A stretch of 64,000 nt of DNA, from contig PHCC01000002.1 in assembly GCA_002842215.1 (NCBI GenBank), positions 124,001-188,000 of the forward strand, given 5' to 3'. Source of the stretch: Betaproteobacteria bacterium HGW-Betaproteobacteria-9 (lineage in GTDB: Bacteria; Pseudomonadota; Gammaproteobacteria; Burkholderiales; Burkholderiaceae_C). Made by a program: the position numbers and the translations under genes. Numbering within the stretch: the first letter of the stretch is position 1; each line of letters starts with the position of its first letter. Shown one piece after another: positions 28,369-39,610 of this stretch. The notes below the pieces were generated by a model. It was not told where the DNA came from. It saw nothing but the letters and a program-made list of their open reading frames with translations, and ran no database searches.

Positions 28369-30291
28369 ATGGATGTTGTCCGTCATTTCCTGACACGCTA
28401 CGAACAGACGCGTGAAGACGAGCTGTCGATCGAGGAGTACCTCGATGCCTGCAAGAACGATCCACTCGTTTACGCCACGGCGGCCGAGCGCATGCTGGTG
28501 GCCATCGGCGAGCCGGAGTTGCTGGACACCCGGCACGACCAGCGCCTCTCGCGCATCTTCGGCAACAAGGTCATCAAGATCTACCCGGCCTTCCGGGATT
28601 TCTATGGCCTGGAAGAGCCGATCGAGCAGGTGGTGTCCTACTTCCGCCATGCCGCGCAGGGCCTGGAAGAAAAGAAGCAGATTCTTTACCTGCTGGGGCC
28701 GGTGGGTGGGGGCAAGTCTTCCATCGCCGAGCGCCTCAAGCAGCTCATGCAGCAGGTGCCGTTCTACGCGCTGAAGGATTCCCCGGTCAATGAGTCTCCG
28801 CTGGGCCTGTTCAACGCGACCGAAGACGGGCAGGTGCTTGAATCGCAATACGGCATCGCGCCGCGTTACTTGGAGCGCGTCATGTCGCCCTGGGCCGTCA
28901 AGCGGCTCGAAGAGTACGGCGGGGATATCCGGCGCTTCCGTGTGGTCCGGCGTTTTCCTTCGGTGCTCAAACAGTGCGCCATCGCCAAGACCGAGCCCGG
29001 CGACGAAAACAACCAGGACATTTCTTCGCTGGTAGGCAAGATCGACATCCGAAAGCTCGAAACCTTTGCCCAGGACGACCCGGACGCCTACAGTTACTCG
29101 GGTGGCCTGTGCCTGGCCAACCAGGGTCTGCTGGAGTTTGTGGAGATGTTCAAGGCGCCGATCAAGGTGCTGCACCCGCTGCTGACCGCGACCCAGGAAG
29201 GCAATTTCAAAGGCACCGAAGGTTTCGGCGCGATCCCGTTCGACGGCATCGTGATGGCGCACTCCAACGAGAGCGAGTGGAAGGCCTTCCGCAACAACAA
29301 GAACAACGAAGCCTTCCTTGATCGCATCTACATCGTCAAGGTGCCGTATTGCCTGCGGGTGACGGAAGAGATCAAGATCTACGAAAAGCTGATCCGCAAC
29401 TCGTCGCTGTCGCAGGCCGTCTGTTCACCCGGCACGCTGAAGATGCTGGCGCAGTTCGCGGTTTATACCCGCCTGAAGGAGCCCGAAAACTCCAGCATCT
29501 TCAGCAAGCTGCTGGTCTACGACGGTGAGAACCTGAAAGACACCGACCCCAAGGCCAAGAGCTACCAGGAGTACCGCGACTACGCGGGCGTGGACGAGGG
29601 CATGAGCGGCATCTCGACCCGCTTCGCGTTCAAGATCCTGTCGCGGGTGTTCAACTTCGACAGCACCGAGGTGGCGGCCAACCCGGTGCACCTGATGTAT
29701 GTGCTGGAGCAGCAGATCGAGCGCGAACAGTTCCCGGCCGAGACCGAGCAGAAGTACCTGGCGTTCATCAAGGAGACGCTGGCGGTGCGGTATGCCGAGT
29801 TCATCGGCAAGGAGATCCAGACCGCCTATCTGGAGTCGTACTCCGAGTACGGCCAGAACATCTTCGACCGCTACGTGACCTACGCCGACTTCTGGATCCA
29901 GGACCAGGAATACCGCGACACCGACACTGGAGAAATATTCGACCGCTCTTCGCTCAACGCCGAGCTGGAGAAGATCGAAAAGCCCGCCGGCATCAGCAAC
30001 CCGAAAGACTTCCGCAACGAGATCGTCAACTTCGTGCTGCGTGCGCGGGCCAACAACGCGGGCAAGAACCCGCTGTGGACCAGCTACGAAAAGCTGCGCG
30101 CGGTGATCGAGAAGAAGATGTTCTCCAACACCGAGGACCTGTTGCCGGTGATCTCGTTCAACGCCAAGGCCAGCGCCGACGAACAGAAGAAACACGAAGA
30201 CTTTGTCAACCGCATGGTCGACAAGGGCTACACCACGCGCCAGGTGCGCCTGCTGTGCGACTGGTACCTGCGCGTGCGCAAGAGCTCCTGA
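28369..30291 (+). CDS. prkA: PrkA family serine protein kinase / AAA+ protein
   Basis: A 640-residue PrkA/YeaG protein. An AAA+ domain carries the Walker A motif GPVGGGKSS at about residue 108, and the C-terminal PrkA domain follows. YeaG is a stress- and nitrogen-starvation-linked kinase in enterobacteria. AATAGGAGG is the ribosome site. The 177-bp upstream gap holds a perfect palindrome CCGACGTCGG (28299-28308). It leads a three-gene set with YeaH and SpoVR. Confidence 0.92.
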   Translation: MDVVRHFLTRYEQTREDELSIEEYLDACKNDPLVYATAAERMLVAIGEPELLDTRHDQRLSRIFGNKVIKIYPAFRDFYGLEEPIEQVVSYFRHAAQGLEEKKQILYLLGPVGGGKSSIAERLKQLMQQVPFYALKDSPVNESPLGLFNATEDGQVLESQYGIAPRYLERVMSPWAVKRLEEYGGDIRRFRVVRRFPSVLKQCAIAKTEPGDENNQDISSLVGKIDIRKLETFAQDDPDAYSYSGGLCLANQGLLEFVEMFKAPIKVLHPLLTATQEGNFKGTEGFGAIPFDGIVMAHSNESEWKAFRNNKNNEAFLDRIYIVKVPYCLRVTEEIKIYEKLIRNSSLSQAVCSPGTLKMLAQFAVYTRLKEPENSSIFSKLLVYDGENLKDTDPKAKSYQEYRDYAGVDEGMSGISTRFAFKILSRVFNFDSTEVAANPVHLMYVLEQQIEREQFPAETEQKYLAFIKETLAVRYAEFIGKEIQTAYLESYSEYGQNIFDRYVTYADFWIQDQEYRDTDTGEIFDRSSLNAELEKIEKPAGISNPKDFRNEIVNFVLRARANNAGKNPLWTSYEKLRAVIEKKMFSNTEDLLPVISFNAKASADEQKKHEDFVNRMVDKGYTTRQVRLLCDWYLRVRKSS

Positions 30292-30334
30292 GCGCCCAGG
30301 GCCATTGTCCCGGACACCAGAAAGGCGGGTCTCC

Positions 30335-31606
30335 ATGCTGCAGCAGATCGTCGATCGCCGGCTGTCGGGCAAGAACAAGTCCATCGGCAACCGCGAGCGC
30401 TTTTTGCGCCGTTACCGCGACCAGATCCGCGACGCGGTGAAGAAGGCCGTGTCCGGCCGCAGCATCCGGGACATAGAGCAGGGCGAAGACATCACGCTGC
30501 CCAGGCGCGATGTGTCCGAGCCGGTGTTTGGCCACGGCCAGGGCGGGGTGCGCGAGACGGTGCACCCGGGCAACCGCGAGTACGTGCGGGGCGATCGCGT
30601 CGGTCGGCCCCCGTCGGGTGGCGCCGGCGGGGCGGGCGGACGGGGCAGTCCCGATGGCAGCGGGGAAGACGATTTCGTTTTCCGCATCACGCGCGACGAG
30701 TTCATGCAGATCTTCTTCGATGACCTGGCCTTGCCGCACCTGGTGCGCACGCAGTTGCTGCCCGACGCACCCGAATGGAAGTCGCAGCGCGCGGGCTACG
30801 TGTCGGCGGGCAACCCGGCGAGTCTGCACGTGGTGCGCTCGATGCGCACCTCGCTGGGTCGGCGCATTGCCATGGGCGGTGAGCTGCGGCAGCAACTGCG
30901 CGAGCTGCAGAACGCGCTGGCCAAAGCCGAGCGGCTGGACAGCACGCCGCGCGAGGAAATCCATGCGCTCCAGCAGCGCATCGAGGCCTTGGTGCGCCGG
31001 GTGCGCCGGATTCCATTTCTCGATCCGCTCGATCTCCGGTTTCGCAACCGGGTGCGCATTCCGCAGCCGACCGCCAAGGCGGTGATGTTCTGCCTGATGG
31101 ATGTGTCGGGCTCGATGGATGAGGAGCGCAAGGACATTGCCAAGCGCTTCTTCATCCTGCTCTACCTGTTCCTGCAACGGCATTACGAGCGCACCGATGT
31201 GGTGTTCATCCGCCACCACACGCAGGCCGCCGAGGTGGGGGAAACCGAATTCTTCCAGGCCACCGAAAGCGGGGGCACGGTGGTCTCCAGCGCGCTGACG
31301 CTGATGCACGAGGTGATTCAGGCGCGCTACCCGCCGGGCGACTGGAACATCTACGGCGCCCAGGCCTCGGACGGTGAAAACTGGTACAAGGATTCGGCGC
31401 TGTGCCGGGATCTGTTGCAGCAGAAGCTGCTGCCCCTGGTGCGCTACTACGCCTATGTGCAGGTCGCTGGCGACGAGCAGAACCTCTGGGAAGAGTACGA
31501 CCAGGTGCGCCGGAACGAGCCGAACTTTGCCATGCGCCGGATCACCGATGCCGCCGACATCTACCCGGTGTTTCGCGAGCTGTTCAGGAAGGCAGGTACC
31601 TCATGA
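30335..31606 (+). CDS. YeaH/DUF444 family protein
   Basis: A 423-residue DUF444 protein. The N-terminal region is basic and includes a Gly/Pro/Ser-rich loop at about residues 90-110. A von Willebrand-type metal-binding motif FCLMDVSGSMDEERK follows at about 250-264. It starts 43 bases after prkA. The family always travels with PrkA and probably assists or is phosphorylated by it. The stop overlaps the SpoVR start by four bases. Confidence 0.9.
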   Translation: MLQQIVDRRLSGKNKSIGNRERFLRRYRDQIRDAVKKAVSGRSIRDIEQGEDITLPRRDVSEPVFGHGQGGVRETVHPGNREYVRGDRVGRPPSGGAGGAGGRGSPDGSGEDDFVFRITRDEFMQIFFDDLALPHLVRTQLLPDAPEWKSQRAGYVSAGNPASLHVVRSMRTSLGRRIAMGGELRQQLRELQNALAKAERLDSTPREEIHALQQRIEALVRRVRRIPFLDPLDLRFRNRVRIPQPTAKAVMFCLMDVSGSMDEERKDIAKRFFILLYLFLQRHYERTDVVFIRHHTQAAEVGETEFFQATESGGTVVSSALTLMHEVIQARYPPGDWNIYGAQASDGENWYKDSALCRDLLQQKLLPLVRYYAYVQVAGDEQNLWEEYDQVRRNEPNFAMRRITDAADIYPVFRELFRKAGTS

Positions 31607-33174
31607 TGCGCGCCGACGATGTCCCGCGGGAACCGGTGCCCGAGGCTGGCGGCGATCCCGCTCCCGCGGGCCGGGACCGGCAGCCCTTGCCCTGTCCATC
31701 GGACTGGACCTTTGAACTCATCGAGACCTACCACGCGGAGATTGCGCGCGTGGCGCGCGACTTCGGACTGGACACCTACCCGGTGCAACTGGAGGTCATC
31801 ACCGCCGAACAGATGATCGATGCCTACGCCTCGGTGGGTATGCCGGTCAACTACCGCCACTGGTCCTTCGGCAAGCAGTTCATCGCGACCGAGAAACACT
31901 ACCGGCGCGGGCAGATGGGACTGGCCTACGAGATCGTGATCAACTCCGATCCCTGCATCGCCTACCTGATGGAAGAGAACACCATGACCATGCAGGCGCT
32001 GGTGATCGCACACGCCTGCTACGGCCACAACTCGTTCTTCAAGGGCAACTATCTGTTCCGCATGTGGACCGACGCCGAATCCATCATCGACTACCTGGTC
32101 TATGCGAGGAACTATGTCGCGGAGTGCGAGGAGTTGCACGGCATCGAAGCGGTTGAGGAATTGCTGGATTCGTGTCACGCGCTCATGAGCCAGGGCGTGG
32201 ACCGTTACCGGCGTTCGCAAAAGCCTTCGCTGGCGGAGGAGGAGGTGCGGCGCAAGGACCGCGAGGCCTATTTGCAGCAGCAGGTCAACGACCTCTGGCG
32301 CACCTTGCCCAAGGGATCGGACAAACAGGTGGAGAAGTCCAGCCGGCGTTTCCCGCCCGAGCCCGAGGAGAACCTGCTGTATTTCATCGAGAAACACGCG
32401 CCGCTGCTGGAACCCTGGCAACGCGAGGTGGTGCGCATCGTGCGCAAGGTGGCGCAGTATTTTTACCCGCAGCGCCAGACCCAGGTGATGAACGAAGGAT
32501 GGGCCACGTTCTGGCACTACACCTTGCTCAACGCCCTGTACGACGAAGGCCGCCTGACCGACGGCTTCATGATCGAGTTCCTGCGCTCGCACACCAACGT
32601 GGTCTGCCAACTGCCGGTGGGACACCCGGGTTACAGCGGAGTCAACCCGTATGCGCTGGGCTTTGCCATGTTCAGCGATGTCAAGCGCATTTGCGAAAAC
32701 CCCACGCTGGAAGACCGGCAGTGGTTTCCCGACCTGGCGGGCAGCGACTGGCGGTCGACACTGCATCACGCCATGCGGAACTACCGCGACGAGAGCTTCA
32801 TCGGGCAATTTCTTTCACCGCGGCTCATGCGCGAGATGCGGCTGTTTTCCATCGTCGATGATGCGGCAGAACTGGAACTGGAGGTGGTCGCCATCCACGA
32901 CGAGGCTGGCTACCGGCGGGTGCGCGAAGCGCTGGCGCGCCAGCACGACCTGAACGAACGGGAGCCCAACATCCAGGTCTGGAATGTGGACGTGCGAGGC
33001 GACCGTTCGCTCACCTTGCGCCACAGCCGCCAGCACGACCGGCCCCTGAGCGACGACGTCCGGGAGGTGCTCAAGCACGTGTCCCGTCTGTGGGGCTTCA
33101 AGGTACAGCTCGAAAGCGTGGACAACCACGGCAAGGTCGTGCAGCGCTGGGAGGCCGAGCCGCCGCGCCACTGA
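31603..33174 (+). CDS. SpoVR family protein (YcgB-like)
   Basis: A 523-residue SpoVR-like protein. Family hallmarks NYRHWSFGKQF, YGHNSFFKGNYLF and MNEGWATFWHY are present and rich in His/Glu. It is part of the prkA-yeaH-spoVR stress locus found in many non-sporulating proteobacteria. A second ATG three bases later is also possible. Its biochemical role is not known; the Bacillus homologue affects spore cortex formation. Confidence 0.9.
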   Translation: MMRADDVPREPVPEAGGDPAPAGRDRQPLPCPSDWTFELIETYHAEIARVARDFGLDTYPVQLEVITAEQMIDAYASVGMPVNYRHWSFGKQFIATEKHYRRGQMGLAYEIVINSDPCIAYLMEENTMTMQALVIAHACYGHNSFFKGNYLFRMWTDAESIIDYLVYARNYVAECEELHGIEAVEELLDSCHALMSQGVDRYRRSQKPSLAEEEVRRKDREAYLQQQVNDLWRTLPKGSDKQVEKSSRRFPPEPEENLLYFIEKHAPLLEPWQREVVRIVRKVAQYFYPQRQTQVMNEGWATFWHYTLLNALYDEGRLTDGFMIEFLRSHTNVVCQLPVGHPGYSGVNPYALGFAMFSDVKRICENPTLEDRQWFPDLAGSDWRSTLHHAMRNYRDESFIGQFLSPRLMREMRLFSIVDDAAELELEVVAIHDEAGYRRVREALARQHDLNEREPNIQVWNVDVRGDRSLTLRHSRQHDRPLSDDVREVLKHVSRLWGFKVQLESVDNHGKVVQRWEAEPPRH

Positions 33175-33205
33175 GGGCGCTTGCCACCCGAGTGCCCGCG
33201 CAGCA

Positions 33206-34492
33206 TCAGGGGCCTTGTTTGCCCTTGAGCTTGGTGATGCCGATGAAGTCCATGATGAGCTTTTCGTAGATGGGCTCGGACGTGCCCTTCTGCATCTTGC
33301 GCATGAAGTACTTTTCAAACGCCACCTTGGCCAGGTGCACCCACTTGCCTTCGCTGAACCAGCTCACGTTGCGCGGCGGGATCTGCGGCAGCGCCACGAA
33401 GGCAGCACCGGTGTCGCCGAAATCGGCCAGGCAGACCGTGTTCCAGGTGGCGTGGTGCGTGGGCTCCTTGCCATCAAGCAGCTCGCGGATGTTGTGCGCC
33501 GTGGCCGTGACCATGGACTCGATCATGTAGCCGGTCTTGGGCGTGCCACAGGGAATGGGCGTCACTTCCACCGGCGGAATCGCCACGCACACGCCGATGC
33601 TGAAGATGTTCTTGAACCTGGCGTTGCGCTGGTGTTCGTCGATGGTGATGAAGCCGCGCGGGTTGGTCAGGCCCTCGATGCCGAACACCGCGTCCACGCC
33701 CTTGAAGGCCGGCAGCATCATGCTGTGCTTGAAGGGCAGCACATGGTCCTTGATGGGCCGGCCCTGGTCGTCGTGCTCGGTCACGTACATCTGGCCCGCT
33801 TCCACTTTGGTGGTCTTGGCGTTGCAGATCCACTTGATGTGGCGCTGGCGCATGGCCGATTCGAGCATGCCCTTGGAATCGCCCACGCCGCCCAAGCCCA
33901 GGTGACCGATGTAGGGCTCGGAGGTCACGAAGGTCATGGGCACCTTGTCACGGATCTTGCGCTTGCGCAGGTCGGTGTCCATGATCATCGCGAACTCGTA
34001 GGCCGGGCCGAAGCACGAAGCGCCTTGCACGGCACCGACCACGATCGGGCCGGGCGCCTGCACGAACGCATCCCAGGCCGTCTTGGTGGTTTCGGCGTGG
34101 CTGACGTGGCAGATCGACTGCGTGTGGCCGCCAAAAGGACCCAGGCCTTCGACTTCGTCAAAGGCCAGCTTGGGGCCGGTGGCGATGACGAGGTAGTCGT
34201 AGTCCACCCGGCTGCCGTCTTCCAGTTCGACCTGGTTGACGTCCGGGTGGACGCGTTTGGCGCGCTGGATGATGGATTCAATGCCTTTTTTCGCCAGCGC
34301 CGGGGCAATGTCGACCTCGATGTCCTTGCGGGTGCGCCAGTTCACGGCCACCCAGGGGTTGGACGGCACGAAGTGGAACTTGGGGGCTTCGCTGATCACC
34401 GTAACCGTGTCGCCGGGGCGGGCCAGTGCCTTCATTTCATAGGCCATGGGCATGCCGCCGAGACCGGCGCCGAGAATGACGATGTGAGCCAT
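33206..34492 (-). CDS. sqr: sulfide:quinone oxidoreductase, type I-like
   Basis: A 428-residue membrane-associated flavoprotein. The N-terminal GAGLGGMPMAYE is the FAD-binding loop. Cysteines C128, C160 and C354 (in NTVCLADFG) fall at the positions expected for the three catalytic cysteines of type I SQR. C302 and C315 are extra. It oxidises sulfide to polysulfide and passes electrons to quinone. It is monocistronic, with palindromes upstream. It converges with the SpoVR gene over a 31-bp gap. Confidence 0.88.
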   Translation of the reverse strand: MAHIVILGAGLGGMPMAYEMKALARPGDTVTVISEAPKFHFVPSNPWVAVNWRTRKDIEVDIAPALAKKGIESIIQRAKRVHPDVNQVELEDGSRVDYDYLVIATGPKLAFDEVEGLGPFGGHTQSICHVSHAETTKTAWDAFVQAPGPIVVGAVQGASCFGPAYEFAMIMDTDLRKRKIRDKVPMTFVTSEPYIGHLGLGGVGDSKGMLESAMRQRHIKWICNAKTTKVEAGQMYVTEHDDQGRPIKDHVLPFKHSMMLPAFKGVDAVFGIEGLTNPRGFITIDEHQRNARFKNIFSIGVCVAIPPVEVTPIPCGTPKTGYMIESMVTATAHNIRELLDGKEPTHHATWNTVCLADFGDTGAAFVALPQIPPRNVSWFSEGKWVHLAKVAFEKYFMRKMQKGTSEPIYEKLIMDFIGITKLKGKQGP

Positions 34493-34540
34493 GGAAATAT
34501 CTCCGTCGCAATGGTTGGATGGGTCGAGGATTACTAAATC

Positions 34541-34559
34541 CGCAATTGCTTATATTGCG
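34541..34559. promoter_or_regulatory. inverted repeat 58 bp upstream of sqr
   Basis: Perfect arms CGCAAT and ATTGCG around a 7-nt AT-rich spacer, positioned where a repressor would overlap the sqr promoter. Sulfide-responsive ArsR-type repressors bind comparable AT-rich repeats, but no such regulator gene is in the window. Confidence 0.45.
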
Positions 34560-34583
34560 CGCACATGAGGCACAGGTGTCTTG

Positions 34584-34605
34584 GTATATACCCTATGGTG
34601 TATAC
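34584..34605. promoter_or_regulatory. second near-palindrome upstream of sqr
   Basis: Arms GTATATACC and GGTGTATAC around CTAT match at 8 of 9 positions. It lies about 100 bases upstream of the sqr start and 47 bases past the Dyp peroxidase stop, so it could act as a distal operator of sqr. Confidence 0.4.
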
Positions 34606-34651
34606 ATTCGGAGCACAGACAGCCTCACTTGTTCTGTGCTCCGTCCAATGT

Positions 34652-35542
34652 TTATACGCCCACCGCGCGCAGGTCAATGAGCCCCTCTTTCAACGGGGGA
34701 CACCAGAAGTACGCACCGGTTTCGGGTTCGGTGAAGGTGAACAGGGCGTCGGTGATGCCATCTTCAGCGCCCGACATGCGCCGCAGCTGGGCCTCGAAGG
34801 CATCAAACGAGTGCCCGAAGGCCGTGAACACAAGCCCACCCTCATTGCCCTCGGCCCAGGGCATGGAGCGGCGCAGCACAAAGGCCTCGGGCTCGAAATT
34901 TTCCTGGGCGGTGCGTTTCACGTGGGCCGACTCGGGGGCGTCGTCGATCTCTTCGTTGCTGTCGCGTTCGCGGCCGACGGTATGGTCCTGCTGTTGGCGC
35001 GGCATGGCTTCGAAGCGGCTCATGTGGTGGCGCCAGAGCTGCACCGCCACGAAGCTGCTGCCCGCCAGCAGACCCGCACTTTCGGGCAGAAAGGCCGCAG
35101 CCAGGGCTTTTTCACCCTCGGGGTTTTCGGTGCCGTCTTCGTAGCCGGTGAGGTCTCTGCCGTTGTCGTGGTTGAAGGCATCGGTGATGTCGGTCACTTC
35201 GAAGGCGGGTGCGAGCAGGGTTTCAATGTGGCGGCTGCGGATCAGCAGGTGGCCACGGTCGGTGCCGCGCAGCCAGACCAGCAGGTCGGTCGGGGTGGCG
35301 GGCAGTTTGATGAGTGCGCCTTCAATGCCGCAGAAGGTCTTGAGCCCGGGAATCTCCGCACCAAGTTCGCGCACCAGCGAGGCGCCCAGCGCCACCACGG
35401 TGGACAGCCCATCGGCCTGGCTGGCCAGTCGGCGCAGCACCGTCCGGGGCTCGGCGCCCACGCGCAACTGGCAGGACAGGTAGCGGCCCTGGGCCGGAAT
35501 GGGTTCAAGAATGCCGGGCTGGGCCAGATGGGCAACGGACAT
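34652..35542 (-). CDS. Dyp-type peroxidase (class B-like)
   Basis: A 296-residue heme peroxidase. The family motif GxxDG appears as GYEDGTENP at about residues 133-141. The proximal heme histidine is in SAHVKRTAQEN, and RRSMPW follows. There is no signal peptide, so it is cytosolic or encapsulated. Class B enzymes are often encapsulin cargo, but no encapsulin gene is adjacent and the C-terminus carries no obvious cargo peptide. Confidence 0.9.
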   Translation of the reverse strand: MSVAHLAQPGILEPIPAQGRYLSCQLRVGAEPRTVLRRLASQADGLSTVVALGASLVRELGAEIPGLKTFCGIEGALIKLPATPTDLLVWLRGTDRGHLLIRSRHIETLLAPAFEVTDITDAFNHDNGRDLTGYEDGTENPEGEKALAAAFLPESAGLLAGSSFVAVQLWRHHMSRFEAMPRQQQDHTVGRERDSNEEIDDAPESAHVKRTAQENFEPEAFVLRRSMPWAEGNEGGLVFTAFGHSFDAFEAQLRRMSGAEDGITDALFTFTEPETGAYFWCPPLKEGLIDLRAVGV

Positions 35543-35647
35543 GGGGGCTCCTGGGGAACGGCGGATCGCAAACTCCCGCCCGGTGTTTGACGGGCAGGGC
35601 CTGGCCCGGAATTTACCAGTGCGCCGGCCGCAGACGGCCGGGTTGTG

Positions 35648-36283
35648 TCAGGTCGCGGCTTCGAGCCCGTTCTGGAAGTGCTCGTGCATGCGCTGCTGGG
35701 TCAGCGCGGCGTTGCGCGCGAGCAGGGCGGTCATGATGGCGCGGTGTTCGGCGAGCGACTCGTCGATGCGCCCGGTCTTGAACAGCGAGTTGTGGCGGTT
35801 GAGCTTCATGACTTTGCGCAGATCGGCCACCATCTGTTCGCGCCAGCGGTTGCTGGCGATTTCGAGCAAGCGCATGTGAAAGCGCTCGTTGAGAGCGAAG
35901 AAGCGGTTGCGGTCCTCTGCGGCGGCTTCGAGCTCGGCGTGCAGCCCCTGGAGTTCGGCCAGTTCTGCGTCGCTGGCGCGCTGAGCCACCACGCCGGCGG
36001 CATCCGACTCCAGCAGGGCCAGCAAGTGGTAGACGTCGGCCAGGTCCTTGTCGGACACTTCGGTCACGTAGGCACCGCGGCGCACCTTCATGGTCACCAG
36101 GCCTTCGGCCGCCAGCACCTTGAGCGCCTCGCGCAGGGGGGTGCGGCTGATCCCGTATTCCTCGGCGATCTTGAGCTCGTCGATCCAGCTGCCGGGCTCC
36201 AGCTCGCGGCTGAAGATGCGCTGGCGCAGCAGCTCGGCGACTTCTTCATACAGGGCGCGGGGGGCGAGGGACAGGGCGGACAT
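35648..36283 (-). CDS. GntR family transcriptional regulator (FCD subfamily)
   Basis: A 211-residue regulator. The winged helix includes LRQRIFSRELEPGSWIDELKIAEEYGISRTPLREALKVLAAEGLV, written here only as a family signature at residues about 19-63, and the FCD domain carries NERFHMRLLEIA. It is divergent from the methylmalonyl-CoA mutase operon, 140 bases away, so control of propionyl-CoA metabolism is the natural inference. Confidence 0.88.
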   Translation of the reverse strand: MSALSLAPRALYEEVAELLRQRIFSRELEPGSWIDELKIAEEYGISRTPLREALKVLAAEGLVTMKVRRGAYVTEVSDKDLADVYHLLALLESDAAGVVAQRASDAELAELQGLHAELEAAAEDRNRFFALNERFHMRLLEIASNRWREQMVADLRKVMKLNRHNSLFKTGRIDESLAEHRAIMTALLARNAALTQQRMHEHFQNGLEAAT

Positions 36284-36341
36284 GGGGCGAGTGGTTGGGC
36301 AAACGGTGTGTGACGGGCTGGGATTGTAAGTCCGCAGGAAT

Positions 36342-36374
36342 ATTTTGCATCAATAATTATGAATGATATAAAAT
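36342..36374. promoter_or_regulatory. AT-rich inverted repeat and promoter of the mutase operon
   Basis: Arms ATTTTGCATC (36342-36351) and GATATAAAAT (36365-36374) match at 8 of 10 positions. This AT-rich patch is striking in the GC-rich background and lies 50-80 bases before the mutase start, between it and the GntR gene. It is the likely joint promoter/operator. Confidence 0.5.
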
Positions 36375-36423
36375 CGCCGGCGCTCCCGTGTTGCCCTTCT
36401 GTTGTTACAAGACCCTGCCTGCC

Positions 36424-38576
<2,153 letters not shown>

Positions 38577-38580
<4 letters not shown>

Positions 38581-39581
38581 TTTCTGCCGAGTTGCAGGCC
38601 GGCGTGCTGACCGGCACTGGCACCGTGCAGCGCCGCGCCATGGCCAAGGCCATCACGTTGCTCGAATCGACCCGCGCCGATCACCGCGCACGGGGAGACG
38701 AGCTGCTGACGGCGCTGCTGCCGCACACGGGGAAGTCCTTCCGGCTGGGTATCAGCGGCGTGCCCGGCGTGGGCAAGAGCACTTTCATCGAAGCGCTGGG
38801 TCTGTATCTCATCGGCCTGGGCCATCGTGTCGCGGTGCTGACCATCGACCCCTCGTCCACCGTCTCGGGTGGCTCCATCCTGGGAGACAAGACCCGCATG
38901 GAGCACCTGAGCGTGCACGAGAAGGCCTACATCCGCCCGAGCCCGAGCAGCGGCACGCTGGGGGGCGTGGCCGAAAAAACGCGCGAGGCCATGCTGGTCT
39001 GCGAAGCCGCGGGCTACGACATCGTGATGGTGGAAACCGTGGGCGTGGGCCAGAGCGAGACCGCCGTGGCCAACATGACCGACATGTTCTGTCTGCTGCA
39101 GCTGCCCAACGCGGGCGACGACTTGCAGGCTATCAAGAAGGGCGTGATGGAGCTGGCCGATCTGGTGGTCATCAACAAGGCCGACATCGACCCCGACGCC
39201 GCCACCCGCGCGCGCGCGCAGATCACCTCTTCACTGCGGCTGCTGGGCCTGCATGGCCATCCCGAGCACGCCCACCACGATCAAAACATCTGGCACCCGC
39301 AGGTGATCCAGATCAGCGCGCTGCACAACCAGGGTGTGGACGGCTTCTGGGCCGAGGTGTCGACATTCCGCACGGTACAGACCGCCAACGGCAGGCTCGC
39401 CGCGCGCCGCCAGCACCAGGCCGGCGCCTGGATGTGGGAGCGCATCGACGCCGGCCTGAAACAACGCTTCCGTGACCACCCGCAGATCCGCGCGCGGCTC
39501 GACGACACCACCCGCCGGGTGCTGGACGGTGAACTGCCAGCGTCAACCGCCGCCCGCCAGTTGCTTGAACTGTTTGACTGA
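38577..39581 (+). CDS. meaB: methylmalonyl-CoA mutase-associated GTPase MeaB
   Basis: A 334-residue G3E GTPase. Walker [10 protein letters not shown] is at about residue 60; the metal-binding TIDPSS, the ETVGVGQSE switch and the NKAD guanine-specificity motif follow. It guards and reloads the mutase with adenosylcobalamin. The start codon is GTG at 38577, overlapping the mutase stop by four bases. Confidence 0.93.
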
Positions 39582-39610
39582 ATCCGAACCGATTTTTCTG
39601 GAGAAAACGC

